This document shows, piece after piece, positions 51,689-60,590 of a stretch of DNA of 64,000 bases. Made by a program: the position numbers and the translations under genes. Within the stretch, counting starts at the first letter, position 1. Every line of letters starts with the position of its first letter. The notes under the pieces are model-generated. The model worked only from the letters and a program-made list of their open reading frames with translations. It ran no database searches and was not told the DNA's origin. This DNA is from an uncultured Lachnospiraceae bacterium (lineage in GTDB: Bacteria > Bacillota > Clostridia > Lachnospirales > Lachnospiraceae): contig CAKNMY010000001.1 of assembly GCA_930989745.1 (NCBI GenBank), forward strand, positions 1 to 64,000, read 5' to 3'.

Positions 51689-54298
51689 TTATGCTTTCTT
51701 TATGTTTCTCAATTTCTTTAAGATCTGAATGATAATCAGGTTCAGCAGAGCGAATCCGTAGATCATCAGAAGCTGTGTGATGCTCAGAGGCGTTACCTGG
51801 AAAAGCCCCTGTACGCCCGGAATCAGCAGTACTGCGTTCAGAAGCACGAATCCAATCAGGAACGCGCCCTGCAGATATTTATTGTTGAAAAATCTCTTTG
51901 TAAAGATTACAGGTACATCTGCCTTACAGTTGTACCCATGTACCAGCCTGGACAGACACAGCGTCGCAAACGCCATCGTCGTCGCAAGACCTGAGCCGCC
52001 TGTCTTCAAACCGTACATAAATGCTGCCAGCGTCATCAGGGAGATCACCAATCCCTCTGTACCAATCTTGAGCAGGAAGTCCTTTGTCAGGATCGATTCA
52101 TTGACAGGTCTTGGCTTTTCCTTCATAACCGCTTTATTATGAGGTTCCAGTCCCAGCGCGATCGCCGGAAGACTGTCCGTCAGCAGGTTGATAAACAGCA
52201 GATGCACCGCTGCGAACGGAACCGGCAGAGCCATAACCGCCGCGTACAGTACCATGAGGATTGCTCCGAAGTTTCCGGAAAGCAGGAAGAGAATAGAACG
52301 CTTGATATTCGCATATACATTTCTTCCATTCTCCACAGCAGTTACGATCGTCGCAAAGTTATCATCCGTGAGCACCATGGACGCAGCATCTTTCGCTACC
52401 TCGCTTCCCGTGATGCCCATCGCGACTCCGATATCGGCCTGCTTGAGCGCCGGGGCGTCGTTGACACCGTCTCCTGTCATGGCTACGATATTTCCCTTAT
52501 CCTGCCATGCCCGTACAATACGGATCTTATGCTCCGGAGAAACTCTCGCGTATACGGAGATTCCCTCAACGAAATTCTTCAGTTCTTCATCGCTCATGTT
52601 TTCAATGACTGCTCCCTCGCAGGCTTCGGATTCATCTTTCAAAATTCCGATGCGCTTCGCGATAGCTGCTGCAGTCACCTTGTGATCTCCGGTAATCATC
52701 ACCGGACGAATTCCGGCCTGAATACACTCTGCAACCGCTGCTGCAGACTCTACTCTCGGCGGGTCCATCATCGCAATCATGCCGACGAAAATCAGCTCAT
52801 TCTCATTATCTACTGTCAGCGCTCTCTCTCCGTCAAACTTACGGTATGCAACAGCAAGAACGCGAAGTCCCTGTCTGGAATACGCTTCGTTCTGGCTGCG
52901 GATCTCTTCCAGGACACTTTCCTCCACAGGCACTACGCCGTCCTCTCTCTGGATTCCCGCCAGGCGGTCCAGAATCACGTCGGTAGCGCCTTTTACAATC
53001 ATTGTATAACCGTCTTTTAAGCAGTGCAGTGTGGACATCAGCTTTCTGTCACTGTCAAACGGCACCTCGCTCAGTCTCGGGTATGCAGCACGCACCCGCT
53101 TTGCCGGAACGCCCATCTTGTCGCCAAGATTGATCATGGCAGTCTCTGTCGGGTCTCCGATCTCCTGTCCATCCTCGTTTGTTGAGTCGTTACACAGGAT
53201 ACTGAGTCTTAACAGCTGCTTATGCACCGGATTGGACGCATCCAGCTCATCCGCGGAAATGGACTTTCCGTTAATGTAATAGTACTCGACCGTCATCTTA
53301 TTCTGTGTCAGAGTACCTGTTTTATCAGAACAGATTACAGACACACTTCCGAGTCCCTCGACAGCCTGAAGCTTTCTGATAATAGCTCCCTCTTTCGCCA
53401 TCTTCTGGGTTCCGAACGAAAGCACGATCGTCACGATGGAACTGAGCGCCTCCGGCACTGCGGCTACGGCAAGCGCCACCGCAAAGAGGAACGCGTCCGT
53501 AAAGGAATTTCCCTGTAAAATGTTGATGACCAGCAAAATCGCACACAAAATGATAATCGCCACAGAAAGCTTCTGTCCGAATTTATCAAGATTCACCTGC
53601 AGCGGAGTCTTTTTCTCCGATGTCGTGTGCAGCAGCGCGGCAATCTTTCCGACCTCTGTCTGCATACCTACAGAAGTCACAAGCACTGTCGCACGGCCAT
53701 AAGTGGCAAAGCTTCCTGAGTATACCATGTTCTTTCTGTCTCCCAGGGGAAGCTCTCCCTCCAGTGTCTCCTCGACTTTTTCCACACCGAGACTCTCTCC
53801 GGTGAGGGCGCTCTCATCTACCTTCAGACTCGCGCATGTTAAGATTCTTCCGTCCGCAGGAATACAGTCTCCTGCCTCCACAAGAACTTCATCACCTACC
53901 GTAATCTCGCGGCCGGGCAGCTCCACAATTTTCCCTCCGCGCAGCACCTTGGCTTTTGGAGCCGATAGCTGCTTCAGGCTCTGCAGGGATTTTTCCGCCT
54001 TCACAGTCTGTACGGTTCCGAGAATGGCGTTGATCGTGATTACGACCAGGATAACGATGCAGCTCTCCATTTCGCCGAGAAATCCTGACACAATTGCCGA
54101 TACAATCAGGATGATAACAATAAAATCCTGAAACTGTTCGAGGAAAATGCGAAGCATGCTCTTCTTTTCCCCCTCGGCAAGCTCATTGGGTCCGTACTTT
54201 TCCTGACGTGCCCGGATTTCTTCATCGGAAAGCGGGTTCTGTGAATGATTGACCTGCTCTCTGGTTTCCGCCGCCGTTAAGCTGTAAAACTCTTTCAT
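51689..54298 (-). CDS. P-type Ca2+/Mn2+ ATPase (P2A)
   Basis: ATG 54298 has GGAAGGAAG upstream and the family start MKEFYSLTAAET. The 869-residue product has the P-type cores: TGES near residue 165, VCSDKTGTLTQNKM near 322 (phosphorylated Asp), TGDHKVTA and MTGDGVNDAPALKQADIG. The membrane part AVAAVPEALSSIVTIVL holds the site I/II region of calcium pumps. It exports divalent cations from the cytosol. A yybP-ykoY-like riboswitch precedes the gene, and that class senses Mn2+, so manganese export is likely, alone or with calcium. Confidence 0.93.
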   Translation of the reverse strand: MKEFYSLTAAETREQVNHSQNPLSDEEIRARQEKYGPNELAEGEKKSMLRIFLEQFQDFIVIILIVSAIVSGFLGEMESCIVILVVITINAILGTVQTVKAEKSLQSLKQLSAPKAKVLRGGKIVELPGREITVGDEVLVEAGDCIPADGRILTCASLKVDESALTGESLGVEKVEETLEGELPLGDRKNMVYSGSFATYGRATVLVTSVGMQTEVGKIAALLHTTSEKKTPLQVNLDKFGQKLSVAIIILCAILLVINILQGNSFTDAFLFAVALAVAAVPEALSSIVTIVLSFGTQKMAKEGAIIRKLQAVEGLGSVSVICSDKTGTLTQNKMTVEYYYINGKSISADELDASNPVHKQLLRLSILCNDSTNEDGQEIGDPTETAMINLGDKMGVPAKRVRAAYPRLSEVPFDSDRKLMSTLHCLKDGYTMIVKGATDVILDRLAGIQREDGVVPVEESVLEEIRSQNEAYSRQGLRVLAVAYRKFDGERALTVDNENELIFVGMIAMMDPPRVESAAAVAECIQAGIRPVMITGDHKVTAAAIAKRIGILKDESEACEGAVIENMSDEELKNFVEGISVYARVSPEHKIRIVRAWQDKGNIVAMTGDGVNDAPALKQADIGVAMGITGSEVAKDAASMVLTDDNFATIVTAVENGRNVYANIKRSILFLLSGNFGAILMVLYAAVMALPVPFAAVHLLFINLLTDSLPAIALGLEPHNKAVMKEKPRPVNESILTKDFLLKIGTEGLVISLMTLAAFMYGLKTGGSGLATTMAFATLCLSRLVHGYNCKADVPVIFTKRFFNNKYLQGAFLIGFVLLNAVLLIPGVQGLFQVTPLSITQLLMIYGFALLNLIIIQILKKLRNIKKA

Positions 54299-54329
54299 AC
54301 TCTTCCTTCCTTTCTTCTTTTTCAGGGAC

Positions 54330-54456
54330 GACAAAAGGCGAGACTCTTGCCGCAACCTATCTGCAACAAAAGTCTCGCCGTTTCATTACGTTCCGGATGA
54401 ATAGTATCACCGTTCTGACGAAATCGTAAACGCGTACGCGCCAGCTACTCCCTTTT
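54330..54456 (-). ncRNA. yybP-ykoY family (Mn2+) riboswitch
   Basis: On the minus strand the leader has GGGAGTAGC (54444-54452) at its 5' end and ACGGCGAGACTTTTG near 54365-54381. Its closing stem GGCGAGACT / AGTCTCGCC is at 54337-54379, followed by TTTTG. The GGGAGTAGC and GCGAGAC(C/T)TTTG blocks are the conserved pieces of yybP-ykoY riboswitches, which bind Mn2+ and often control P-type ATPases. It lies between a good promoter and the ATPase start. The final hairpin with TTTTG may be an expression switch. Confidence 0.82.
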
Positions 54457-54464
54457 ATTTGTTT

Positions 54465-54493
54465 ATAATAAATTATCTGCGGTGGTCTGTCAA
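54465..54493 (-). promoter_or_regulatory. Promoter of the P-type ATPase gene
   Basis: TTGACA (54488-54493) and TATTAT (54465-54470) with a 17-bp spacer on the minus strand, just before the riboswitch. Confidence 0.7.
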
Positions 54494-54542
54494 TATCTTT
54501 TGCACACGTTTTTCATTCTATGCAAAAAATATACAATCCGCC

Positions 54543-56507
54543 TTAACAGATCTCTGCGCCTGCGGGCATCTCACGCTCCGGCACCATCAGGGACAGTCTG
54601 CCCTGCGCGTCCTCCGCACAGAGGATCATTCCCTCGGAGAGCACTCCTGCCAGCTTCGCGGGCTTTAAGTTTGTCACTACCATAACTTTCTTTCCGACCA
54701 TCTGCTCCGGTGTGTAGTCAGACTTGATGCCCGATACGATCTGGCGCACCTTGCTTCCCACCTTTACCTGAGAGCAGAGCAGCTTCTTGGACTTCTTCAC
54801 TTCCTCACACGCAATGATCTCTCCTACCTGGAACTGCAGCTTTCCGAAATCTTCGAATGTAATCTCCGCTTTAGGTTCAAGGTCAATGATATCTTCCTGC
54901 TTCTCCTCTGTTTGAGTTTCCTCCGGCTGTGCAGGATGGCGCTCAGCCACTTTTGCCATGACTTCTTTTAAGTCCAGGCGGGCAAACAGGATCTCCGGCT
55001 TCTCTGTGACTTTATTTCCCGACGGATACAGGCCGAAGTTTTTCAGATTTTCGTACGCGCGCTCTGATGCGTTTAACTGCGCGAGAATCCTGTCCGTGGT
55101 CTCAGGCATGAAAGATTTGAGAAGCGTCGCGCCGATACAGATGCTCTCAACCAGGTTGTAGAGAACCGTTGCCAGACGGTCTTTTTTCGCCTCGTCCTTT
55201 GCGAGCGCCCACGGCATTGTCTCATCAATATACTTGTTGCAGCGTTTGAACAGATTGAAAATCTCTGTCATAGCATCCGCAACCCGCAGCTCCTCCATCT
55301 TTGCAGCCACTTTATCTACAGTGCCTGTCACTACTGCCTTCAGGTCTTCATCTACAGCCTCATTTACGCCTGTATTGGTGACCTCGCCGCCGAAATATTT
55401 GTTGGACATGGAAATCGTGCGGTTCACGAGGTTTCCAAGTGTATTCGCAAGTTCGGAATTTAAACGTTCCACCATCAGTTCCCAGGTGATTACACCGTCG
55501 TTCTCAAACGGCATCTCATGCAGCACGAAGTAGCGCACTGCGTCCACTCCGAAGAATTCCGCGAGCTCGTCTGCGTAAAGCACATTTCCCTTGGACTTGC
55601 TCATCTTGCCGTCTCCCTGCAGGAGCCACGGATGTCCGAACACCTGCTTCGGAAGCGGAAGTCCCAGTGCCATCAGGAAAATCGGCCAGTAAATCGTATG
55701 GAAACGAATAATATCCTTTCCGATCAGATGCAGGTCCGCAGGCCAGTTCTTCTTAAACAGATCGCTGCTCTCTCCGTCGCAGTCATAACCGATTCCGGTG
55801 ATATAGTTGGTCAGGGCATCCAGCCATACATATGTCACATGCTTCGGATCGAAGGTCACAGGGATACCCCATTTGAAAGAGGTACGGGACACGCACAGAT
55901 CCTGCAGGCCCGGAAGCAGGAAGTTGTTCATCATCTCATTCTTTCTCGATACCGGCTGGATAAACTCCGGATGCTCGTTGATATACTCGATCAGCTTCGG
56001 TGCATATTTGCTCATTTTGAAGAAATATGCCTCCTCCTTTGCCGGAGTACACGGGCGTCCGCAGTCAGGGCACTTTCCGTCCACAAGCTGTGATTCTGTG
56101 AAGAAAGACTCACACGGAGTACAGTACATTCCCTCATAATATCCCTTATAGATATCTCCCTGATCGTACAGCTTTTTAAAGATCTTCTGCACCTGAGCCT
56201 CATGATCCTTATCCGTAGTGCGGATAAACTTGTCATAGGAAGTATTCATCAGATCCCATATATTTTTGATCTCGCCTGCTACGTTATCCACGAACTCCTG
56301 ACATGTCACGCCTGCCTCCTGCGCTTTCAGCTCAATCTTCTGTCCGTGCTCATCAGTTCCTGTCTGGAAAAATACATCATAGCCCTGCTGTCTCTTAAAA
56401 CGGGCAATGCTGTCCGCCAGCACAATCTCATACGTGTTTCCGATATGCGGCTTGCCCGATGTGTAGGCAATCGCAGTCGTAATGTAATACTTTTTCTTAT
56501 CAGCCAT
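54543..56507 (-). CDS. metG: Methionyl-tRNA synthetase MetG
   Basis: ATG 56507 has GGAGGTAAAG upstream. The 654-residue product has the HIGH-type motif in SGKPHIGNTYEIVL, a zinc knuckle with CTPCESF and CPDCGRPC, the KMSKS motif in GKMSKSKGNVLY, an anticodon domain, and a C-terminal tRNA-binding domain (FQVGEIIACEEVKKSKKLL). It charges tRNA-Met. It is under a T-box leader with AUG as specifier. Length and domains are complete. Confidence 0.97.
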   Translation of the reverse strand: MADKKKYYITTAIAYTSGKPHIGNTYEIVLADSIARFKRQQGYDVFFQTGTDEHGQKIELKAQEAGVTCQEFVDNVAGEIKNIWDLMNTSYDKFIRTTDKDHEAQVQKIFKKLYDQGDIYKGYYEGMYCTPCESFFTESQLVDGKCPDCGRPCTPAKEEAYFFKMSKYAPKLIEYINEHPEFIQPVSRKNEMMNNFLLPGLQDLCVSRTSFKWGIPVTFDPKHVTYVWLDALTNYITGIGYDCDGESSDLFKKNWPADLHLIGKDIIRFHTIYWPIFLMALGLPLPKQVFGHPWLLQGDGKMSKSKGNVLYADELAEFFGVDAVRYFVLHEMPFENDGVITWELMVERLNSELANTLGNLVNRTISMSNKYFGGEVTNTGVNEAVDEDLKAVVTGTVDKVAAKMEELRVADAMTEIFNLFKRCNKYIDETMPWALAKDEAKKDRLATVLYNLVESICIGATLLKSFMPETTDRILAQLNASERAYENLKNFGLYPSGNKVTEKPEILFARLDLKEVMAKVAERHPAQPEETQTEEKQEDIIDLEPKAEITFEDFGKLQFQVGEIIACEEVKKSKKLLCSQVKVGSKVRQIVSGIKSDYTPEQMVGKKVMVVTNLKPAKLAGVLSEGMILCAEDAQGRLSLMVPEREMPAGAEIC

Positions 56508-56522
56508 TCTCTTTACCTCCAT

Positions 56523-56800
56523 AAAAAACAGACCCGCTTCTGTTCTTATCCCAGAAGACGAGCCTTACCCGTGTTACCACTTCTATTCGTCTGTACTTCA
56601 CAGCCCAGACCTCACTGAGTACCATACTGATACCCGCTCGCTGTAACAGGCGAATCCTGTCGCAGCCTAACTGCCTCTGCAGCTCGGTGCGCCCCTCGGG
56701 AGCCATCTTCCATCCGCCGCCTGCGCTTCCCCTCTCAGCTCCTGTGGGAATTCTCTGTAACGTGCCTGCCGGATGTACTCTCTCCGTCCTTGTGTTTCCT
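56523..56800 (-). promoter_or_regulatory. T-box leader, methionine specifier (AUG)
   Basis: On the minus strand the T-box core AGTGGTAACACGGG is near 56569-56582, followed by a hairpin (CTTCTG/CAGAAG) and TTTTTT at 56523-56528. In the specifier region GAAGATGGCTCC precedes CGAGGG, so the codon is AUG, with the same 5-nt spacing to CGAGGG as in the tryptophan leader. Uncharged tRNA-Met would raise metG expression. Confidence 0.87.
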
Positions 56801-56807
56801 TTATTTC

Positions 56808-56846
56808 TTATGTTAATAAGCTAACATAAATCGAAATGTTTGTAAA
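56808..56846 (-). promoter_or_regulatory. Candidate metG promoter with a palindrome
   Basis: TTTACA (56841-56846) and a weak TAGCTT (56818-56823) are 17 bp apart on the minus strand. TTATGTTA (56808-56815) and TAACATAA (56822-56829) form a perfect 8-bp palindrome around the -10 position. Its role is unknown. Confidence 0.35.
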
Positions 56847-56878
56847 CACCCTCCGCAAAATTTTCTTCTATATATTAG

Positions 56879-57166
56879 GATACCTACGGCTATAACGTGA
56901 CCGTTGGGGACAATTTTTTCCTGAATGTAAACGGCAAGCTGATGGACAGCGGAAAGATAACTATAGGAAATAATGTATTTATCGCTCCCAATGTCAGCAT
57001 TATTACAGAAGAACATGCTATGGACATTGAGCAGCGCGCTGCCGGACTCGAATACACGCATCCCGTCACAATCGAAGACAATGTCTGGATCTGTACCGGA
57101 GCTTTGATCCTTCCCGGGGTAACGATCGGAGCCGGAAATTATAATATTCCCCTCCGCTTCCGCTGA
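56879..57166 (+). pseudogene. Fragment of a maltose/galactoside O-acetyltransferase (hexapeptide repeat)
   Basis: From 56879 the frame reads DTYGYNVTVGDNFFLNVNGK, then ITIGNNVFIAPNVSIITEEH, EQRAAGLEYTHPVTIEDNVW, and ILPGVTIGAGN. These are the left-handed helix repeats of Maa/LacA-type acetyltransferases. A TAG directly precedes the fragment in frame, the N-terminal domain is missing, and the last turns are replaced by a few unrelated codons. The active-site His is in the TEEHAMD segment. It is a broken remnant, about half of the usual 185-200 residues. Confidence 0.75.
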
Positions 57167-57180
57167 AAACTTTTAAAACA

Positions 57181-57254
57181 ATAATGATAATTATTCTTGA
57201 CATTCACCGCTGCATCTGCTATATTAATTACAGTAACAGTTATCATTATTAGAA
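57181..57254 (+). promoter_or_regulatory. perR promoter with Fur/PerR-type boxes
   Basis: TTGACA (57197-57202) and TATATT (57220-57225) have a 17-bp spacer. TGATAATTATT (57185-57195) overlaps the upstream side of the -35 and matches the first 11 positions of a Fur-type box. TTATCATTATTAGAA (57240-57254) matches the PerR box TTATAATNATTATAA at all but two positions. PerR autoregulation is likely. Confidence 0.7.
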
Positions 57255-57264
57255 AGGAGGCATC

Positions 57265-57654
57265 ATGGCAGCACTTAAATACAGCAGACAGCGGGAATCT
57301 ATCAAAGAGTATCTTCGGCATACCACTGAACATCCAACTGCCGATACTGTGTACGGGAATATTCGGAAGCTTTACCCGAATATCAGCCTCGGAACGGTGT
57401 ACCGCAATTTATCCCTCCTTGTGGATTTAGGCGAGATCCGTAAGCTGAGCGGCGTGGACGGCGCAGACCATTACGACGGAAATACGATGCCGCACAACCA
57501 TTTTATCTGTACTAGATGCAATTCTATTATCGATCTGGAAATGGAAGACATCAGTGCGATCCAGGATCATGCCGCCAGGAATTTCGATGGAAAAATAGAG
57601 AGTTATTCTGTTAATTTTTACGGCATTTGCGGAAATTGCATAAAAAAATCATAA
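57265..57654 (+). CDS. perR: Fur family regulator, PerR-like
   Basis: The 129-residue protein has the Fur winged helix (RQRESIKEYLRHTTEHPTAD, TVYRNLSLLVDLGEI). The metal site includes DHYDGNTMPHNHFICTRCNS, and the C-terminal GICGNC gives two CxxC zinc pairs. The H-N-H-F-x-C segment and position before rubrerythrin genes point to PerR, the peroxide sensor that uses Fe/Mn, rather than Fur. AAAGGAGG precedes the ATG. It likely controls the rubrerythrin gene next door. Confidence 0.85.
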   Translation: MAALKYSRQRESIKEYLRHTTEHPTADTVYGNIRKLYPNISLGTVYRNLSLLVDLGEIRKLSGVDGADHYDGNTMPHNHFICTRCNSIIDLEMEDISAIQDHAARNFDGKIESYSVNFYGICGNCIKKS

Positions 57655-57680
57655 TCAGAAAAAATAAACTTAAATTTGAT

Positions 57681-57742
57681 TGACAAATCAGATAAAATAT
57701 GTTACCATAATTTCAGTAACAATTACTATTATTATTTTTAGG
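57681..57742 (+). promoter_or_regulatory. Rubrerythrin promoter with PerR-type box
   Basis: TTGACA (57681-57686) and TACCAT (57704-57709), 17-bp spacer. Downstream, CAGTAACAATTACTATTATTA resembles the sequence at the same position before perR (CAGTAACAGTTATCATTATTA), so one regulator, PerR, probably controls both. Confidence 0.6.
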
Positions 57743-57788
57743 TTACCCAAAAAATTAAAATAAATAAAAGAAAAGGAGACTATCAGCT

Positions 57789-58334
57789 ATGAAAAAATTC
57801 GTTTGCAGTGTTTGTGGTTACGTATATGAGGGAGAGGCAGCTCCGGAAGCATGTCCGATCTGTAAAGCTCCGGCATCCAAGTTCGTTGAACAGTCCGGCG
57901 AGATGACATGGGCAGCTGAGCACGTTGTAGGTGTTGCAGCAGATGTTCCGGAAGATATCAAGAAAGATTTAAGAGCAAACTTCGAGGGCGAGTGCTCTGA
58001 GGTTGGTATGTATCTGGCAATGGCAAGAGTTGCTCACAGAGAAGGATATCCGGAGATCGGATTATACTGGGAGAAGGCAGCTTACGAGGAAGCTGAGCAC
58101 GCAGCAAAATTCGCTGAGTTATTAGGCGAGGTTGTTACTGACAGCACCAAGAAGAACCTTCAGATGAGAGTAGAGGCTGAGAACGGCGCTACTGCAGGAA
58201 AGACCGATTTGGCAAAACGTGCGAAAGCTGCGAACCTGGATGCAATCCATGACACTGTACATGAGATGGCAAGAGATGAGGCTCGTCACGGAAAAGCATT
58301 CGCAGGCTTATTAAAGAGATACTTCGGAGAATAA
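57789..58334 (+). CDS. Reverse rubrerythrin (rubredoxin domain first)
   Basis: The 181-residue protein starts with a rubredoxin-type iron site ([10 protein letters not shown] and CPICKAP, residues 6-27). A four-helix diiron domain follows with E/H ligands ([38 protein letters not shown]). This order is opposite to classical rubrerythrin. It reduces peroxide in anaerobes with electrons from NADH systems. Codon use is strongly biased to common codons, as in highly expressed genes. AAGGAG lies upstream. A terminator follows. Confidence 0.92.
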   Translation: MKKFVCSVCGYVYEGEAAPEACPICKAPASKFVEQSGEMTWAAEHVVGVAADVPEDIKKDLRANFEGECSEVGMYLAMARVAHREGYPEIGLYWEKAAYEEAEHAAKFAELLGEVVTDSTKKNLQMRVEAENGATAGKTDLAKRAKAANLDAIHDTVHEMARDEARHGKAFAGLLKRYFGE

Positions 58335-58393
58335 TTTCTGATAATTCTATATCTGAGATCACATTTCTCTTAACAAGCTACTGAACTACCGGT

Positions 58394-58430
58394 AGAGACT
58401 TGGGGGACTCTTCTTCCAAGTCTCTTTTTT
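58394..58430 (+). terminator. Terminator between the two rubrerythrin genes
   Basis: AGAGACTTGG pairs with CCAAGTCTCT around a 12-nt loop, followed by TTTTTT. The second rubrerythrin gene starts 21 bp later, so it is either read through this site or has its own promoter within the first transcript. Confidence 0.85.
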
Positions 58431-58450
58431 AAAAAATGGGAGGATTAATC

Positions 58451-58987
58451 ATGTCCAAATACGCAGGAACTAAAACAGAAAAGAACTTATGGGACGCTTT
58501 TGCCGGAGAATCTCAGGCGAGAAACAAATACACCTACTACGCTTCCGCAGCCAAGAAAGCCGGATACGAACAGCTTGCAGCTTTATATCTGGAGACAGCA
58601 GACCAGGAGAAGGAACACGCGAAGATGTGGTTCAAGGAGATCCACGGAATCGGCAGTGTGGAGGATAATCTCGTGGACGCTGCCGAGGGCGAGAACTATG
58701 AGTGGACAGATATGTACGCACGCATGGCAAGAGAGGCTCGCGAAGAAGGATTTCCGGAGCTGGCTGTAAAATTTGAAGGTGTTGCGAGAGTTGAGGCCGC
58801 ACACGAGAAGCGTTACCGCAAGCTTCTGGAATCTTACAAGGCAGATAAGACCTTCAAGGGGGACGCTCCTCTCGGTTGGAAATGCCGCAACTGCGGATAC
58901 GTTCACATTGACGAGGAAGCTCCTGAGGTATGTCCGGTATGCGCGCATCCGAGAGCGTACTTTGAGAGAAAGGTTGAGAACTATTAA
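58451..58987 (+). CDS. rbr: Rubrerythrin (classical order)
   Basis: ATG 58451 has GGGAGGA 6 nt upstream. The 178-residue product has the diiron four-helix domain first ([52 protein letters not shown]) and a rubredoxin-like iron site last ([23 protein letters not shown]). It works as a peroxide reductase. Together with the reverse type it makes a two-enzyme defence against peroxide and oxygen. Confidence 0.94.
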   Translation: MSKYAGTKTEKNLWDAFAGESQARNKYTYYASAAKKAGYEQLAALYLETADQEKEHAKMWFKEIHGIGSVEDNLVDAAEGENYEWTDMYARMAREAREEGFPELAVKFEGVARVEAAHEKRYRKLLESYKADKTFKGDAPLGWKCRNCGYVHIDEEAPEVCPVCAHPRAYFERKVENY

Positions 58988-58995
58988 TAACATGA

Positions 58996-59028
58996 AGGGG
59001 CTGCCGTATGAGTCAGCCCCTCTTTTTT
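58996..59028 (+). terminator. Terminator after rubrerythrin
   Basis: AGGGGCTG pairs with CAGCCCCT around a 10-nt loop, followed by CTTTTTT. Confidence 0.85.
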
Positions 59029-59044
59029 AATGGAAAGGAGCAGC

Positions 59045-59578
59045 ATGAAGAAAGAAACAGGATGCATTCACATTTACTGCGGAGACGGCAAGGGAAAGAC
59101 CACCTGCGGGATGGGACTGTGTGTCCGCGCAGCCGGTTACGGCTATAAAGTTCTGATCTATCAATTCATGAAGGATAACAATACGAGCGAGCGCAGCGCG
59201 CTGGAGCGTCTCGGAAATGTAACTCTGGTGGACGGACTTCCCCAGGAAAAGTTCAGTTTCCAGATGAGTCCGCGTGAAAAAGAAGAACGAAGAGCTTACT
59301 ATGAAAACCAGTTTCTGACAGTCACTCGCCAGGCGGAAACCGAGGGATACGATGTTCTGTTTCTCGACGAGATCATTTATACGATTCGCGCAGGATTATT
59401 TGATGAAAAACTTCTTCTTCATTTTCTGGATACAAAGCCCGAGACACTCGAAGTTATTTTGAGCGGACAGGATCCGAGCAGGGATCTGATCGAACGGGCC
59501 GATTATGTCTCTGAGATCCGCAAGCTTAAGCATCCCTTTGATCAGGGAATGAGTGCCCGCAATGGAATTGAACGCTGA
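59045..59578 (+). CDS. cobO: Corrinoid adenosyltransferase, CobO/BtuR type
   Basis: ATG 59045 has AAAGGAG 4 nt upstream. The 177-residue product has the P-loop YCGDGKGKTTCGMGL at residues 11-25, VLIYQFMKDN, and LFLDEIIYTIRAGLFDE, all typical of CobO. It transfers an adenosyl group from ATP to reduced corrinoid, giving the B12 coenzyme form. No other B12 genes are next to it, so it may serve salvage. No cobalamin riboswitch is seen upstream. Confidence 0.92.
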   Translation: MKKETGCIHIYCGDGKGKTTCGMGLCVRAAGYGYKVLIYQFMKDNNTSERSALERLGNVTLVDGLPQEKFSFQMSPREKEERRAYYENQFLTVTRQAETEGYDVLFLDEIIYTIRAGLFDEKLLLHFLDTKPETLEVILSGQDPSRDLIERADYVSEIRKLKHPFDQGMSARNGIER

Positions 59579-59605
59579 GTACCAAAGCAACAAAGGATAA
59601 GTTTT

Positions 59606-60265
59606 ATGATGTTAACACAAATTCAGGAAAAGGAATACGATGCTATTGAAGACTGGGAGACTTTGATCTTCCTGTACCGTTCCGCTCTGCGCGAGATTGA
59701 GACAAAGATTACAATTTTAAACGATGAATTCCAGCAAACGCACCGCTACAATCCCATTGAACATGTGAAAGCGCGTCTGAAGACGCCTGAGAGCATAGTA
59801 AAGAAGCTTCGCGCCAACGGTCACGAATCTACGATCGCAAATATGGTAAAATACGTCAACGATATTGCCGGCATCCGCATCACCTGCTCATTTACCTCAG
59901 ATATCTACCGTATTGCGGATATGATCGCAAAGAGAACTGATCTGAAAGTGCTGAATCTGAAGGATTATATTCAGCATCCAAAGGAGAGCGGCTACCAGAG
60001 CTACCACATGATCGTATCACTTCCGATTTTTCTCTCCGACAGCGTCGTTGACACCAAGGTCGAGATACAGATCCGCACAATCGCGCAGGATTTCTGGGCA
60101 AGCCTGGAGCACAAGATCTCCTATAAATTCGAGGGAAACGCCCCCTCTTATATCAGCAGGGAATTAAAGGAATGCGCCAGGATCGTGGCGGAATTGGATG
60201 AGAAGATGCTCTCTTTGAATAATGAAATCTTAAAGGCGAAGACGCTTCAGGATCAGAACGCGTAA
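59606..60265 (+). CDS. Small alarmone synthetase, RelA/SpoT synthetase domain only
   Basis: The 219-residue protein has only the ppGpp synthetase domain: ARLKTPESIVKKLRANGH, NDIAGIRITCSF, KESGYQSYHMIVSLP, and VEIQIRTIAQDFWASLEHKI. There is no HD hydrolase, TGS or ACT domain, so it is of the SAS class (YjbM/RelQ-like) that makes (p)ppGpp or pGpp. It follows cobO by 27 bp with a weak AAAGGA site. ATG 59609 is an alternative start. Stress control by expression is likely. Confidence 0.92.
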   Translation: MMLTQIQEKEYDAIEDWETLIFLYRSALREIETKITILNDEFQQTHRYNPIEHVKARLKTPESIVKKLRANGHESTIANMVKYVNDIAGIRITCSFTSDIYRIADMIAKRTDLKVLNLKDYIQHPKESGYQSYHMIVSLPIFLSDSVVDTKVEIQIRTIAQDFWASLEHKISYKFEGNAPSYISRELKECARIVAELDEKMLSLNNEILKAKTLQDQNA

Positions 60266-60274
60266 AATGAGGAG

Positions 60275-60299
60275 TGCCCCGACATCAGATGCCGGGGCA
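60275..60299 (+). terminator. Possible terminator after the alarmone synthetase gene
   Basis: TGCCCCG pairs with CGGGGCA. Only an AT-rich tail follows (ATTATTATG), so termination may be weak. Confidence 0.5.
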
Positions 60300-60590
60300 A
60301 TTATTATGAAAAAATTTTATATGTGTAATGAATCATTACAATACACTACTTACATAACAGTTCGCCTTTGAACTGTTATTATAATAGCAACGCACTGTGA
60401 ACTATTTATGTCTGTTTTGTGAACTTTTTGTAAACAAGTAAAAATTTATTTCTTTTTAAACCGCATATTTGTATATTTATACACGGTTATAAATTTTCAC
60501 ACAACTCTTTTTCGTAAATTTGTTTATTTTCTTTTGCCGTTTTAACACTTTATTTGGTTAAATCGTCAATTTTCTTCTTTTTCCGCCATT
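60300..60590. repeat. Intergenic stretch with two short palindromes
   Basis: TGTAATGA/TCATTACA form a 17-bp palindrome at 60324-60340. ATAACAGTTC (60354-60363) pairs with GAACTGTTAT (60370-60379). The second hairpin shares the TAACAGTTC core with the element at 51550-51683. The rest, 60385-60590, is very AT-rich without a gene on either strand. Confidence 0.6.

Noticed and set aside
58996..59044. Possible cobalamin riboswitch before cobO
   Set aside because: The gap after the rubrerythrin gene is too short and holds only the terminator and a ribosome site.
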